Source of the DNA: DTU018 sp029550685
GTDB taxonomy: Bacteria; Bacillota; Syntrophomonadia; Syntrophomonadales; Syntrophomonadaceae
Direction of reading: 5' to 3'
Assembly: GCA_035412805.1 (NCBI GenBank)
Contig: DAONVO010000022.1
Location: 1 to 28,474, forward strand
Length of the DNA: 28,474 nt
Shown in pieces: positions 1 through 7,855 of this stretch (the first letter of the stretch is position 1; each line of letters starts with the position of its first letter). Under the pieces are notes generated by a model. That model saw nothing but the letters and a program-made list of their open reading frames with translations, did not search any database and was not told the origin of the DNA. The position numbers and the translations under genes are program-made.

Positions 1-83
1 CACCTAGAGCGTTTTAAATTTACTTATTTCATCTAAACTTCTGTAAGAACAATATGGAATAAATCTGTTGCTGGCACTATCAA

Positions 84-392
84 TCAGTACCATCCCTGGC
101 AGTAATCTTCTCCCACCAGTTGAGCATAGTTCATAACCGCATCATAGTCAGGCAGATCGATCCGGGAAAAATCTATTCCGTAATTGCAACGGGGACAAAT
201 CATACGGTAACCCTCGAACATGTCGCCCTGACCTTCCAGAGTAGCCAGTATCACCTGCAGGACAGAGGGACAAGTTTCCTCCCCTATCGAAAAGTGAGCT
301 GCGGTTTTGAGGGTCCAGTTATATTCATTGGATTGTTTTTTACATTCTGGACAGCGTATTATTAATTCGGCCGCCTGTTGCCTTAGACCCAT
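84..392 (-). CDS. Small CPxC-CPRC protein, paralogue of the divergent gene at 502-804
   Basis: A 102-residue protein with two cysteine pairs, CPEC near residue 14 and CPRC near residue 66, a spacing that could fold as a zinc ribbon. It shares a clear pattern with the protein at 502-804: an NEYNWTL motif just after the first pair, a TA..FS segment, CPRC, then YAQ.VGE.Y close to the end. A strong GGGGAGAGG ribosome site precedes the ATG. I do not recognise the family and assign no function. The aromatic NEYNWTL core and conserved ends suggest a real folded domain. The two genes are transcribed away from each other from a 109-bp AT-rich gap. Confidence 0.8.
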   Translation of the reverse strand: MGLRQQAAELIIRCPECKKQSNEYNWTLKTAAHFSIGEETCPSVLQVILATLEGQGDMFEGYRMICPRCNYGIDFSRIDLPDYDAVMNYAQLVGEDYCQGWY

Positions 393-501
393 GATAACCT
401 CTCCCCTAATCCGATTTATATTGTTGCTTTTACCAAATTACCTTTTTATTATATTATAATCAATATGTCGGCATCTAATTTGGAAAAGAAGTGATACCAG
501 T
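393..501. promoter_or_regulatory. Shared AT-rich divergent promoter region
   Basis: The gap between the divergent paralogues holds a TATAAT at 455-460 on the plus strand inside an AT-rich tract. On the minus strand, TTGATT-N17-TAATTT is a possible promoter reading into the left gene. No good -35 at normal spacing was found for the plus-strand TATAAT, so the exact promoters are uncertain. Confidence 0.35.
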
Positions 502-804
502 ATGCGCCTAAGTGAAACTGCTCAGTTGCTGATATACTGCCCTCGTTGCGGCAACCATGTTAATGAGTATAACTGGACCCTGGAAACCGCCTCCAAGTTT
601 TCGGTAGACGGCAAGACTACTCCCACCCTTATTTATGTACTGCTGCAGCTGTCCGACCATAACCAGCAATGGGAGAACTTCCGAGTGGTTTGCCCCCGCT
701 GTCATGAAACTATCCCCATAAAGCAGCTTCCACCAATGGAGCGCCAACAGCTGGAGGCTTATGCGCAGGAAGTTGGCGAAGCCTATGTTAACTTTAATTA
801 CTAG
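502..804 (+). CDS. Small CPRC-CPRC protein, paralogue of the gene at 84-392
   Basis: A 100-residue protein with CPRC near residue 13 and a second CPRC near residue 65. It has the same NEYNWTL, TA..FS and YAQ.VGE.Y blocks as its divergent neighbour. The two pairs of cysteines could bind one zinc, or act as a redox pair; the sequence does not decide this. The ribosome site (GAAGTGAT) is weaker than that of the paralogue. The family is not recognised. The gene sits just upstream of the T-box-controlled transporter but has its own reading direction and probably its own promoter. Confidence 0.8.
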   Translation: MRLSETAQLLIYCPRCGNHVNEYNWTLETASKFSVDGKTTPTLIYVLLQLSDHNQQWENFRVVCPRCHETIPIKQLPPMERQQLEAYAQEVGEAYVNFNY

Positions 805-849
805 TTGGATATTGATAGGCGGCACACTTGGTCATTAAATTAAAGAGGA

Positions 850-879
850 TTGACAATTAGATTTCACACTGGTTATTAT
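850..879 (+). promoter_or_regulatory. SigmaA promoter of the T-box transporter operon
   Basis: TTGACA at 850-855 is a perfect -35. TATTAT at 874-879 follows after 18 bp as the -10. Transcription would start near 886, just upstream of the T-box stem I sequence, which supports the assignment. Confidence 0.65.
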
Positions 880-885
880 GAGGAT

Positions 886-1147
886 ACACTGATGATGAGG
901 AAGTAAAACCACCACCAGCCCTACAGAGAGTCGGGGCAGGCTGGGATCCCGGCGGGAGATGGAGTGGATAAATGGACCTCGGAGGGTGGAGTGAACCGGT
1001 CCCTGGACCTCAGTAGCTTACAACGTTTGGCCTGCGTTAAGGGCTATGGGTGTGTCAGCACTCTGTGAGCGGGTACTTTGGTACCAAATAAGGTGGCACC
1101 GCAGATTTTACATCTGTCCTTAACTGTGAGGATAGGTGTTTTTTATT
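886..1147 (+). ncRNA. T-box leader RNA, probable tryptophan specifier
   Basis: The leader carries landmarks of a T-box riboswitch: a kink-turn-like GATGAGGAAGTA near 894-905, an AGAGAG bulge at 925-930, a distal-loop region around 936-950, the T-box core AAGGTGGCACCGC at 1090-1102, and a terminator at 1110-1147. GAGG at 897-900 can pair with CCTC at 1008-1011. This places TGG (1004-1006) followed by A in the specifier-loop position, reading as UGG for tryptophan. An uncharged tRNA would stabilise the antiterminator and switch on the ABC transporter downstream. The T-box call is firm; the specifier is by eye and less certain, because a second TGGACC occurs at 973-978. Confidence 0.88.
1110..1147 (+). 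terminator. T-box intrinsic terminator
   Basis: An 11-bp stem (1110-1120 with 1129-1139, including two G-U pairs) and an 8-nt loop are followed by a T-rich tail. It lies directly after the T-box core, as expected for the terminator competing with the antiterminator. Confidence 0.85.
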
Positions 1148-1247
1148 TCGCGGCTCTTCCAATACCTCCATCTAAGATGAGTGGAGTGGAGTTGAGATGA
1201 GCGGAGCAGAGGTGAGCACACCAGTTTTAGATTAAGGAGGAATTGGA

Positions 1248-2252
1248 ATGAGAAGGTTTGTGTCTATTACGGTATCCTTGTTGCTTTTGGCTCTGTTGTT
1301 GGTATCAGCAGTTGGGTGTTCATCGACGGAGAACAATGCCAGTAAGTCCCCTGCTGAGGATCAAATCAAAATTGGTATTGTCCAGATCGTAGAGCATCCA
1401 TCCCTTAATACCATTCGTGAATCCTTCGTTTCTCAGCTAGCCGAAAAGGGCTACCGGGATGGTGAAAATGTTTTCATTGATTATCAAAATGCCCAAAACG
1501 ATCAAACTAATCTAAAAACCATCTGCCAGAAGTTTTCCAACAACGGCTATGACATGATTGTGGCAATTGCTACCCCTTCCGCCCAGGCCGCTGTGGGCGA
1601 GACCAAGGAAATACCTATAGTGTTTTCTGCTTGTACCGATCCAGTAGGTTCTGGACTGGTGGACAGCTTGGAGAAACCCGGGGGTAATGTAACCGGCACC
1701 TCAGATGCAATCTCAGCGGAACAAATTATGGAATTGGCCCTGCGCATTACCCCGGATATCAAAACCATAGGAGCATTGTACAACTCCGGTGAAACCAATT
1801 CCATATCAGTTATTAATGATCTAAAAGAATTTGCCGCCAAAAACGGCTTAACGGTGATTGAAGCAACCGTAACTAACTCTTCGGAAGTCCAGCAGGCTAC
1901 TGCATCATTAGCAGACAAGGCCGATGCTATTTTTTCGCCCATCGACAATACCGTAGCTTCGGCTATGCCAGTAGTATCTCAGGTAGCCAACCAGGCCAAA
2001 ATACCAGTATACGTAGGTGCTGATTCTATGGTTAAGGATGGCGGTCTGGCCACCTGCGGCATAAACTACGTTGAACTTGGCCAGGAGACTGCTAACATAG
2101 CCGTCCAGATTCTCGAAGGCCAAAAACCCGGGGATATCCCGGTTAAGACCATGAGGGACATGGAAATCTACCTTAACAAAACCACCGCTGAAGCAATTGG
2201 TATTACCATACCTGAAGATATACTTAATGAGGCTGCTCAAATATTCGAATAG
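1248..2252 (+). CDS. trpX: ABC transporter substrate-binding lipoprotein, TrpX type
   Basis: A 334-residue extracellular binding protein of the ABC_sub_bind (TrpX/YtsP-like) class. It has a hydrophobic signal ending in a lipobox around VSAVGC (Cys near residue 24), so it should be a lipid-anchored receptor. The body contains family-like stretches such as IKIGIVQIVEHPSL, VFSACTDPVGSGL and PGGNVTGTSD. The start is fixed by an AAGGAGG site 8 bases upstream. It is first in an operon with a permease and an ATPase, all behind a T-box leader with a likely UGG specifier. This fits the predicted tryptophan importer TrpXYZ. Substrate is inferred from regulation, not from binding-site residues. Confidence 0.85.
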   Translation: MRRFVSITVSLLLLALLLVSAVGCSSTENNASKSPAEDQIKIGIVQIVEHPSLNTIRESFVSQLAEKGYRDGENVFIDYQNAQNDQTNLKTICQKFSNNGYDMIVAIATPSAQAAVGETKEIPIVFSACTDPVGSGLVDSLEKPGGNVTGTSDAISAEQIMELALRITPDIKTIGALYNSGETNSISVINDLKEFAAKNGLTVIEATVTNSSEVQQATASLADKADAIFSPIDNTVASAMPVVSQVANQAKIPVYVGADSMVKDGGLATCGINYVELGQETANIAVQILEGQKPGDIPVKTMRDMEIYLNKTTAEAIGITIPEDILNEAAQIFE

Positions 2253-2310
2253 AGAAAAGCCATAACGTTCATTGTCATAGCAATTTTTCCACTAAAGGGG
2301 CACTGCACCA

Positions 2311-3216
2311 ATGAGTCTACTAGCTTTGCAGGGTTCGGTAGAGCTGGGCATCATTTATGCCCTTATGGCTCTGGGAGTATTCATCTCTTTTCGTACCCTC
2401 AATATGCCTGATCTAACTGTAGACAGCAGCTTTACCTTGGGGGCTGCTGTCTCAGCTATGCTGTGCACTATGGGGCATCCTTTCCTGGCCATACCGGCAG
2501 CCATAGCCGCGGGATGGTTAGCAGGCAATGTAACTGCCTTGCTGTACACCAAGCTGAAAATCCAGCCACTGCTGGCTGGTATATTGGTTATGCTGGGTCT
2601 TTATTCGATAAATTTGCGGGTCATGGCCGGTCGCGCCAATATTCCGCTGATTAACCAGCCTACCGTTTTTAATTCGCTGCAGGGGACCTCCCTGGAAGCC
2701 CAGAGCACCTGGCTGCTTCCCTTAATGATCCTGCTGGTAGTGATTATCTTACTATTTTTATTCCTGCAGACTCGTTTTGGATTGGTCCTAAGAGCAACAG
2801 GTGATAATGATCAAATGGTGCGATCGGTAGGGGTAAATACCGATACCACCATACTATTCGGCCTGGGCCTGGCCAACGCCCTGGTTGCGCTGTCGGGGGC
2901 TATGATCGCTCAGTATCAATCCTTTGCTGATATCAGTATGGGCGTAGGTATGGTTATAATCGGCCTGGCTTCGGTAATAATCGGAGAAGTAATTTTCGGG
3001 ACCAGCTCCCTGCTGCGCCGCCTGATTGCGGTGGTATTAGGAGCCATGTTGTACCGGTTGGTAATCGCGGTTGCCCTGCACCTGGGTATGCCGCCCACTG
3101 ACCTTAAGCTGGTCTCGGCATTTATAGTAACCCTGGCTCTGGCCAGCCCGGTTATTAAAGAAAGTCTCATGTCCCGGCATAAACGTTCTCGTCAATCGGT
3201 CCATAAGGAGGTTTAA
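2311..3216 (+). CDS. trpY: ABC transporter permease, TrpY type
   Basis: A 301-residue polytopic membrane protein with about eight hydrophobic segments, of the branched-chain-amino-acid-permease-like class found with TrpX receptors. The TLNMPDLTVDSSFTLGAAV stretch in the first third and RATGDNDQMVRSVGVN in the middle are typical. It would form the membrane channel for the receptor encoded upstream. It lies 58 bp after trpX and its stop is 2 bases before the ATPase start, so the three are co-transcribed. The C-terminal tail is basic. Confidence 0.83.
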   Translation: MSLLALQGSVELGIIYALMALGVFISFRTLNMPDLTVDSSFTLGAAVSAMLCTMGHPFLAIPAAIAAGWLAGNVTALLYTKLKIQPLLAGILVMLGLYSINLRVMAGRANIPLINQPTVFNSLQGTSLEAQSTWLLPLMILLVVIILLFLFLQTRFGLVLRATGDNDQMVRSVGVNTDTTILFGLGLANALVALSGAMIAQYQSFADISMGVGMVIIGLASVIIGEVIFGTSSLLRRLIAVVLGAMLYRLVIAVALHLGMPPTDLKLVSAFIVTLALASPVIKESLMSRHKRSRQSVHKEV

Positions 3217-3218
3217 GT

Positions 3219-4013
3219 ATGCTTGAGATTCGTGGTTTAAGCAAAACCTTCGCTATGGGCAGTATTAATGAGAAACTGGCTGTGGATGAGGTGGACCTGA
3301 CCCTGAAAGCAGGGGAATTTGTAACCGTTATCGGCGGAAATGGAGCCGGCAAGTCTACCCTGCTCAACTGTATTGCCGGAGTATATGAAGCGGATAAAGG
3401 CAGTATTCTGCTAGATTCCATGGATATAACCCATTGGCCAGAGTATAAAAGATCCCAGTACATTGGCCGGGTATTTCAAGATCCCCTTAAAGGAACTGCT
3501 TTTGATATGACCATTGAAGAAAACCTGGCCATGGCTTATGCCAAAGGTAAGCCTCACGGCCTGCAGTGGGGAATACGTAGAGCTGACGCTGCCTTATTCC
3601 GGGACCACCTGGCCCGGCTGGGACTGGGGCTGGAAAATCGTATGAAGCAAAAGGTAGGTTTGCTCTCTGGAGGTCAGCGGCAGGCTCTTACCTTGCTGAT
3701 GGCTACCATCGTGAAACCCAAGCTGCTTTTGCTGGATGAACACACGGCCGCTTTGGACCCATCGGCAGCCAGGCAGGTGCTGCATTTAACCAGGGAGCTG
3801 GTTGAGCAGTACCAGCTGTGTACCCTGATGGTTACCCATAATATGAAAGCTGCTCTGGAATACGGGACTCGTACGATTATGATGCACGACGGCCGTATTA
3901 TTCTGGATATATCCGGAGAGGAACGCCGGGAAATGACAGTGGACAAGCTGATTGAGCTATTCGGCCGCCGCAGCGGCCAGGAACTGGACAGCGACCGCTT
4001 ATTATTGGGTTAA
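3219..4013 (+). CDS. trpZ: ABC transporter ATPase, TrpZ type
   Basis: A 264-residue ATP-binding subunit. Walker A GGNGAGKST is near residue 39, the Q-loop VFQDP near residue 86, the signature LLSGGQRQ near residue 147, Walker B LLLLDEHTAAL near residue 168, and the switch histidine in VTHN near residue 202. The sequence is complete. An AAGGAGG ribosome site overlaps the end of the permease gene. The family often accompanies TrpX-type receptors. It would energise import of the amino acid sensed by the T-box, probably tryptophan. Confidence 0.85.
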   Translation: MLEIRGLSKTFAMGSINEKLAVDEVDLTLKAGEFVTVIGGNGAGKSTLLNCIAGVYEADKGSILLDSMDITHWPEYKRSQYIGRVFQDPLKGTAFDMTIEENLAMAYAKGKPHGLQWGIRRADAALFRDHLARLGLGLENRMKQKVGLLSGGQRQALTLLMATIVKPKLLLLDEHTAALDPSAARQVLHLTRELVEQYQLCTLMVTHNMKAALEYGTRTIMMHDGRIILDISGEERREMTVDKLIELFGRRSGQELDSDRLLLG

Positions 4014-4026
4014 TTGACCATATCGT

Positions 4027-4060
4027 AATGCCACAGGGGATATTCTCCCTGTGGCATTTT
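4027..4060 (+). terminator. Terminator of the trpXYZ operon
   Basis: A 12-bp perfect stem (AATGCCACAGGG at 4027-4038 with its complement at 4047-4058) is followed by TTTT. It lies 14 bp after the ATPase stop codon. Confidence 0.85.
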
Positions 4061-4083
4061 AACTTACTGAAAACGCGCCCTAG

Positions 4084-4100
4084 AAAACCGCCCCGGTTTT
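4084..4100 (-). terminator. Possible terminator after the MATE gene
   Basis: AAAACCG at 4084-4090 pairs with CGGTTTT at 4094-4100 around a 3-base loop. It sits 19 bp beyond the minus-strand MATE stop. The tail is poor in T on the minus strand, so this is a weak call. Confidence 0.35.
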
Positions 4101-4118
4101 TAGATGAATGATGAAGCA

Positions 4119-5522
4119 TTAGGGAGTATCAGTACAAGCACCGGCCAAATCTCCCTCGTCTTCCCAGGCAGGGTTTCTCTTCTCCAGCCGGCTTATCTTT
4201 TTCATTTCGAAAAAGATAAATGTTCCTGTGAGCAGCACTGCCAGAAGATCTGATATAGGCGGGGTTCTCCACACTCCTTCAATACCCCAGAAGCGAGGCA
4301 GAATCAGCAATAAAGGAATAAATATCAACACCTGCCGGGAAAGGCTGAGAATAGTTGATTGTACCGGTTTGCCCACGGCCTGAAAATATTGGGAACCTAA
4401 AATCTGAAAACCTACTACCGGAAACATGAGAAAATAAATATGCATAGCATGGGTTGTGAAAGCAATCAGCTGCGTGTCATCACGGGTAAATAACCCAATT
4501 ATCTGAGATGGCCAAATCTGTACTACCAGCCAGCCAAATACAGCAATGGCTGTTCCCGCCACAACAGCAGTTTTCAGCGTTTCCTTTACCCGGCCGTACT
4601 GGCGGGCGCCGTAATTAAAACCGATGATCGGCTGAGCCCCTTGAGCAAGACCTAATATGGGCATGAACATAATGGTTGCTATGCTCATCATGATCCCCAC
4701 AGCGGAAAGAGCGATGTCACCACTGTAGTACATAATGGTCTTGTTTAAAATCAGCTGTTGCACACTGTTGGCCACCTGCATGGCAAAAGGCGCAAACCCT
4801 ATGGCCATAATGCTGGTTAAAATTGGCCACTGGGGACGTAGGTATTTCCAGCGAATCTTAACAATACTGCGCCCGCCGAAAAAGTAGCTAAGCACCCAAA
4901 TAGCTCCGGTTAACTGACCCAGAACCGTAGCAAATGCCGACCCCTTCATTCCCCAGCCAAATTTGAAGATGAAAATATAGTTTAAGATTACATTTACCGC
5001 GCCGCCCAGCAGCTGCGTATACATGGCCATCTGTGGATTACCTTCGGCACGAATAAAATTATTCATACCCATGCTGATGGTGCCGAAGGCTGCCCCCAAC
5101 ATTATGACCTGCATAAAATCCCGGGCATATGGCAGCACATCCTGGCTGGCACCGAAGGCAATCAAAATCGGTTCCGTATTAAGGAAAAAAATAATCGCAA
5201 ATATGACCGGCAACAAAATGATCATAGTGGTAGCAGTGCCAATTACCTTCTCTGCTTCCTCATGTTCCTGTTCTCCCAGGCGAATGGAGATCAAGGCAGT
5301 AGCCCCAACCCCAATCAAAACCGAGACTGCCATGAGTATGATCATCATGGGAAAAGCAACGGTAGTTGCTGCAATAGCCAGAGAGCCTATTCCCCGGCCT
5401 AAGAATATCCTATCTACAATATTGTAGAGTGAATTTACCACCATGCCTATAATAGCCGGCAGGGAAAAACTCCATAGCAGACTATTGATTTTTTGATATC
5501 TCATTGCTTGAGTTCTATCCAT
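4119..5522 (-). CDS. MATE family multidrug efflux pump
   Basis: A 467-residue polytopic membrane protein with about twelve hydrophobic segments in two homologous halves. Family motifs are visible: VVNSLYNIVDRIFLG near residue 28, NNFIRAEGNPQMAM near residue 153, and the second-half counterpart LGLAQGAQPIIGFNYGA near residue 287. It is of the MepA-like branch of MATE Na+ or H+ drug antiporters in the cytoplasmic membrane. An AAGGAG site precedes the ATG. It lies 14 bp downstream of a MarR-family gene on the same strand, an arrangement typical of repressor-controlled drug efflux. Drug specificity cannot be read from the sequence. Confidence 0.9.
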   Translation of the reverse strand: MDRTQAMRYQKINSLLWSFSLPAIIGMVVNSLYNIVDRIFLGRGIGSLAIAATTVAFPMMIILMAVSVLIGVGATALISIRLGEQEHEEAEKVIGTATTMIILLPVIFAIIFFLNTEPILIAFGASQDVLPYARDFMQVIMLGAAFGTISMGMNNFIRAEGNPQMAMYTQLLGGAVNVILNYIFIFKFGWGMKGSAFATVLGQLTGAIWVLSYFFGGRSIVKIRWKYLRPQWPILTSIMAIGFAPFAMQVANSVQQLILNKTIMYYSGDIALSAVGIMMSIATIMFMPILGLAQGAQPIIGFNYGARQYGRVKETLKTAVVAGTAIAVFGWLVVQIWPSQIIGLFTRDDTQLIAFTTHAMHIYFLMFPVVGFQILGSQYFQAVGKPVQSTILSLSRQVLIFIPLLLILPRFWGIEGVWRTPPISDLLAVLLTGTFIFFEMKKISRLEKRNPAWEDEGDLAGACTDTP

Positions 5523-5536
5523 TGAGAATCTCCTTG

Positions 5537-5983
5537 CTAGTTACTTTCCATAAATTCAACTACATATCGCAAACTGTTCATAAACTTATCTAGTTCTTGC
5601 TGATCGACCAGGTTAAATTGCTCCCTAATACTTTCGGTGTAACGCTCCAGCACTTGCTCCATTACTCTCCGCCCCTGCTGGCTCAAACTAAGTAGCTGCT
5701 TGCGACGGTCACGGGCATCAGGAGAGCGAACAACCAGGTCCATCTGTTCCAGTTGATCAATGATAGTGGTTAATCCGCCTTTTTCAATATCCAGCATCCG
5801 GGCAAGCTCTGTCGGCGTCAGGCAATTACGGTGATAAAGCATACTAATGATTTTAGTCTGATTTTTTTTTAAGGGCAAGGCAGAGTCCAACAACTGCCGG
5901 TAATTCATAAAGAATTTTTCATGAAAGCGGCCCATAAAAGTAAACAACAGAACGTGCATCTCAAGAGCTTGTTCTTTATTCAT
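5537..5983 (-). CDS. MarR family transcriptional repressor
   Basis: A 148-residue winged-helix regulator. The recognition region CLTPTELARMLDIEKGGLTTIIDQLEQMDLV is followed by the wing segment SPDARDRRKQLLSLS, both typical of MarR (cited in part; positions about 50-95). I start it at the ATG at 5983. The in-frame GTG at 5992 overlaps the GGAG ribosome site, which is ideally 8 bases from the ATG. The gene is first in an operon with the MATE pump, and a 9-bp inverted repeat lies just upstream. It is therefore probably an autoregulated repressor of the pump that responds to a small phenolic or drug-like ligand (inference). Confidence 0.88.
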   Translation of the reverse strand: MNKEQALEMHVLLFTFMGRFHEKFFMNYRQLLDSALPLKKNQTKIISMLYHRNCLTPTELARMLDIEKGGLTTIIDQLEQMDLVVRSPDARDRRKQLLSLSQQGRRVMEQVLERYTESIREQFNLVDQQELDKFMNSLRYVVEFMESN

Positions 5984-6004
5984 AATTTGCACTCCAATAG
6001 TATA

Positions 6005-6033
6005 GTTAGAAATTTAATTATTAGATTTCTAAC
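6005..6033. promoter_or_regulatory. Probable MarR operator upstream of the marR-MATE operon
   Basis: GTTAGAAAT at 6005-6013 and ATTTCTAAC at 6025-6033 form a perfect 9-bp inverted repeat with an 11-bp AT-only-plus-one-G spacer. It ends about 22 bp upstream of the MarR start. Size, symmetry and position match MarR-family operators. Confidence 0.6.
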
Positions 6034-6097
6034 TTACTTTAGTAAAAACATATTTATTCGTCAAGACTATACTTTTCTGGTTTTCTTCTGCTAGAGC

Positions 6098-6137
6098 AAA
6101 AAAAGCCTATTAACGCTCTCAACGGTTAACAGGCTTT
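6098..6137 (-). terminator. Terminator of the CdaR-like/FIST_C-like gene pair
   Basis: AAAGCCT-A-TTAAC and GTTAA-C-AGGCTTT form a 12-bp stem with one mismatch around an 8- to 9-base loop. On the minus strand it is followed by a run of seven T. It lies about 35 bp after the minus-strand stop at 6172. Confidence 0.75.
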
Positions 6138-6171
6138 ATTGGAGTTTAATATTTGTGTCGAGCTATGCCAG

Positions 6172-6450
6172 CTACTTATCAATAATCTCCACATAAGCTA
6201 GGGTCTGATTTAACAACTGGTAAGCCACTTCACCAAAAGTAACTGGTCCGGCAAAGGGTGGGGTGGCTTTCCCGTCCAGCTCACCATAAAGGTAATTAAG
6301 AATACAATTGCATGAAAAGACCGGTTTGGCACCAGCTAAATCCTGCAGGTGTTCGGCAAAGCTTGCCGCATAATCAGTAACCGGGATAGCAAGCCGGTAT
6401 TCTTTACCAGCAAACAACCTGCCGGCAGGTTCATCACTAAACCAGACCAT
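6172..6450 (-). CDS. Short FIST_C-like protein, probably a truncated C-terminal domain
   Basis: A 92-residue frame. Its second half (FSCNCILNYLYGELDG..., then PVTFGEVAYQLLNQTLAYVEI) resembles the end of FIST_C sensory domains, where a cysteine-containing FSC motif is followed by a G-E-I and N-Q-T-L pattern. FIST proteins are usually about 350-400 residues or longer, so this is either a remnant or a stand-alone C-terminal piece. The ATG overlaps the last 14 bases of the CdaR-like gene and has no obvious ribosome site, so translation would have to be coupled. The domain resemblance is from memory and moderate. Confidence 0.55.
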   Translation of the reverse strand: MVWFSDEPAGRLFAGKEYRLAIPVTDYAASFAEHLQDLAGAKPVFSCNCILNYLYGELDGKATPPFAGPVTFGEVAYQLLNQTLAYVEIIDK

Positions 6451-7615
6451 TGATGGTCAGAGTATCCCATACTTTTACAGCAATGAATAAATTCACCCGG
6501 CTGTCCATGTTGTTAAAATCAATCTCCAGCAGTTCCTCTATTTTGTTAACGCGGTAGTAGAGGGTATTCACATGAATAAACAAACTATCAGCAGTGCTTT
6601 TCATATTAACGCTGGAATCCAAAAGTTTACGTAAGGTTAATAGCAGTTCCCCGTCGCTTTTTTCATCATATTCGATGATCTTTCCCAGGGTTTGCAGGCA
6701 AAAGGCTTTAATGTCCTGCAGGTCTTGGGAAAATATGGGGTAGTAAAGGCCTAGTTGAGAAAATTTCTGTACAAAGTGCTTCCTGCCCAGCAGTTTGGGC
6801 AGAGTTAAAGCTACCCGGGCTTCATAAAAACTTTTGCGCAAATCAGCCAAGGGATAAACCCGGCCGATACCCTGAGATAGACTTAGTCCAAACCGTTCTT
6901 CCAACAGCCCTTTATACTTTATCATGGCAGGCCAATTCAGAGCTTCATCAAGCTGTTCCCGGTTTATACAGACGGGTACTATCATAGCTATGGAATTGTT
7001 CCAGGAAATCGGTACTGCTGTAAATTTATGCTGATTGAGGTACTCATGAAAATAAGAACGGATCATCTGCAAATCAGTCTGATCGGACCAGGATTCTGCT
7101 TCTACTAAAGTTACGAAATAAGAACGGTCCATTTCCAATCGATTCTCGCTTAGTTTAACAATGTCCCGGATACTGGCATTATTGTTGGTAAAAAGGTAAT
7201 CGGCTAATTCCCGCTCAAAGCGGTCGCTGTCCTTATGCAGCTTGGAAAAATAACATTTGATGGCCAGCTTGGTATCAATCATTACTGACAAAGCTTGAGA
7301 TATCTGTTCTACAGGTATGTGGCAAGCAATAACATAAGCACTGGAGTCGTTATATCTTATTCGATAATACAGGTAGCTCAGGTCTGGCTGGTAGTAAAAG
7401 TCTCTTCCTCGAAGATGGGAAGGAAGAGAAACAAACATATCGTCGAGATTAGCAGAATGATCGGTAACTTCCGGATAATGCAGGCGACCGTCGTGATCGG
7501 TAATTAGTATGGGATGTTTGATACGCTCCTCTACATACTTGGCTACAAAAGCTAATCCTTCATCCAGCACTCCGTCTACTAAATGATAGACCTGATTAGG
7601 TGCTATCATAGACAT
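6437..7615 (-). CDS. PucR/CdaR family transcriptional regulator
   Basis: A 392-residue cytoplasmic regulator. The C-terminus (about residues 325-385) is the PucR-type helix-turn-helix: LLDSSVNMKSTADSLFIH, VNTLYYRVNKIEELL, and a closing hydrophobic helix. The centre (about 160-290) matches the CdaR GGDEF-like domain, with GIGRVYPLADLRKSFYEA as its clear signature. The N-terminus (about 1-150) would be a ligand-sensing region. No membrane segment is seen. These proteins usually activate catabolic or transport genes in response to a metabolite. The target is not evident; it is divergent to the sigma54 activator gene and overlaps the FIST_C-like frame. Confidence 0.83.
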   Translation of the reverse strand: MSMIAPNQVYHLVDGVLDEGLAFVAKYVEERIKHPILITDHDGRLHYPEVTDHSANLDDMFVSLPSHLRGRDFYYQPDLSYLYYRIRYNDSSAYVIACHIPVEQISQALSVMIDTKLAIKCYFSKLHKDSDRFERELADYLFTNNNASIRDIVKLSENRLEMDRSYFVTLVEAESWSDQTDLQMIRSYFHEYLNQHKFTAVPISWNNSIAMIVPVCINREQLDEALNWPAMIKYKGLLEERFGLSLSQGIGRVYPLADLRKSFYEARVALTLPKLLGRKHFVQKFSQLGLYYPIFSQDLQDIKAFCLQTLGKIIEYDEKSDGELLLTLRKLLDSSVNMKSTADSLFIHVNTLYYRVNKIEELLEIDFNNMDSRVNLFIAVKVWDTLTINGLV

Positions 7616-7855
7616 TATGCCCTCACCTCTCTTAAAGCAGTGGTACTATATGTGTATAGCAAAAAGCATACCAGCAGCAGCCAAGCATACGGGTGACTGA
7701 TATTTAGCCTATCAGAGCTTATCAGAAAAAAATCCTGTATCAAAATAAGCCATTAAGCTTGAACCTGCCATTTCAAAATATGTGTTAAAATGAGATTATG
7801 GGTTGTTTTATCTAGTAAGCAGGTGCATCGTCTGCTTAGAGCAGGAGGGATATTT

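Noticed and set aside
6001..6060. TATACT (5999-6004, minus strand) as the -10 of the marR operon
   Set aside because: It would place the start of transcription at or beyond the ribosome site of the MarR gene, and no -35 fits.
7790..7855. Upstream start of the sigma54 activator
   Set aside because: The upstream start codon is not preceded by a ribosome site, whereas ATG 7856 follows AGGAGGG directly.
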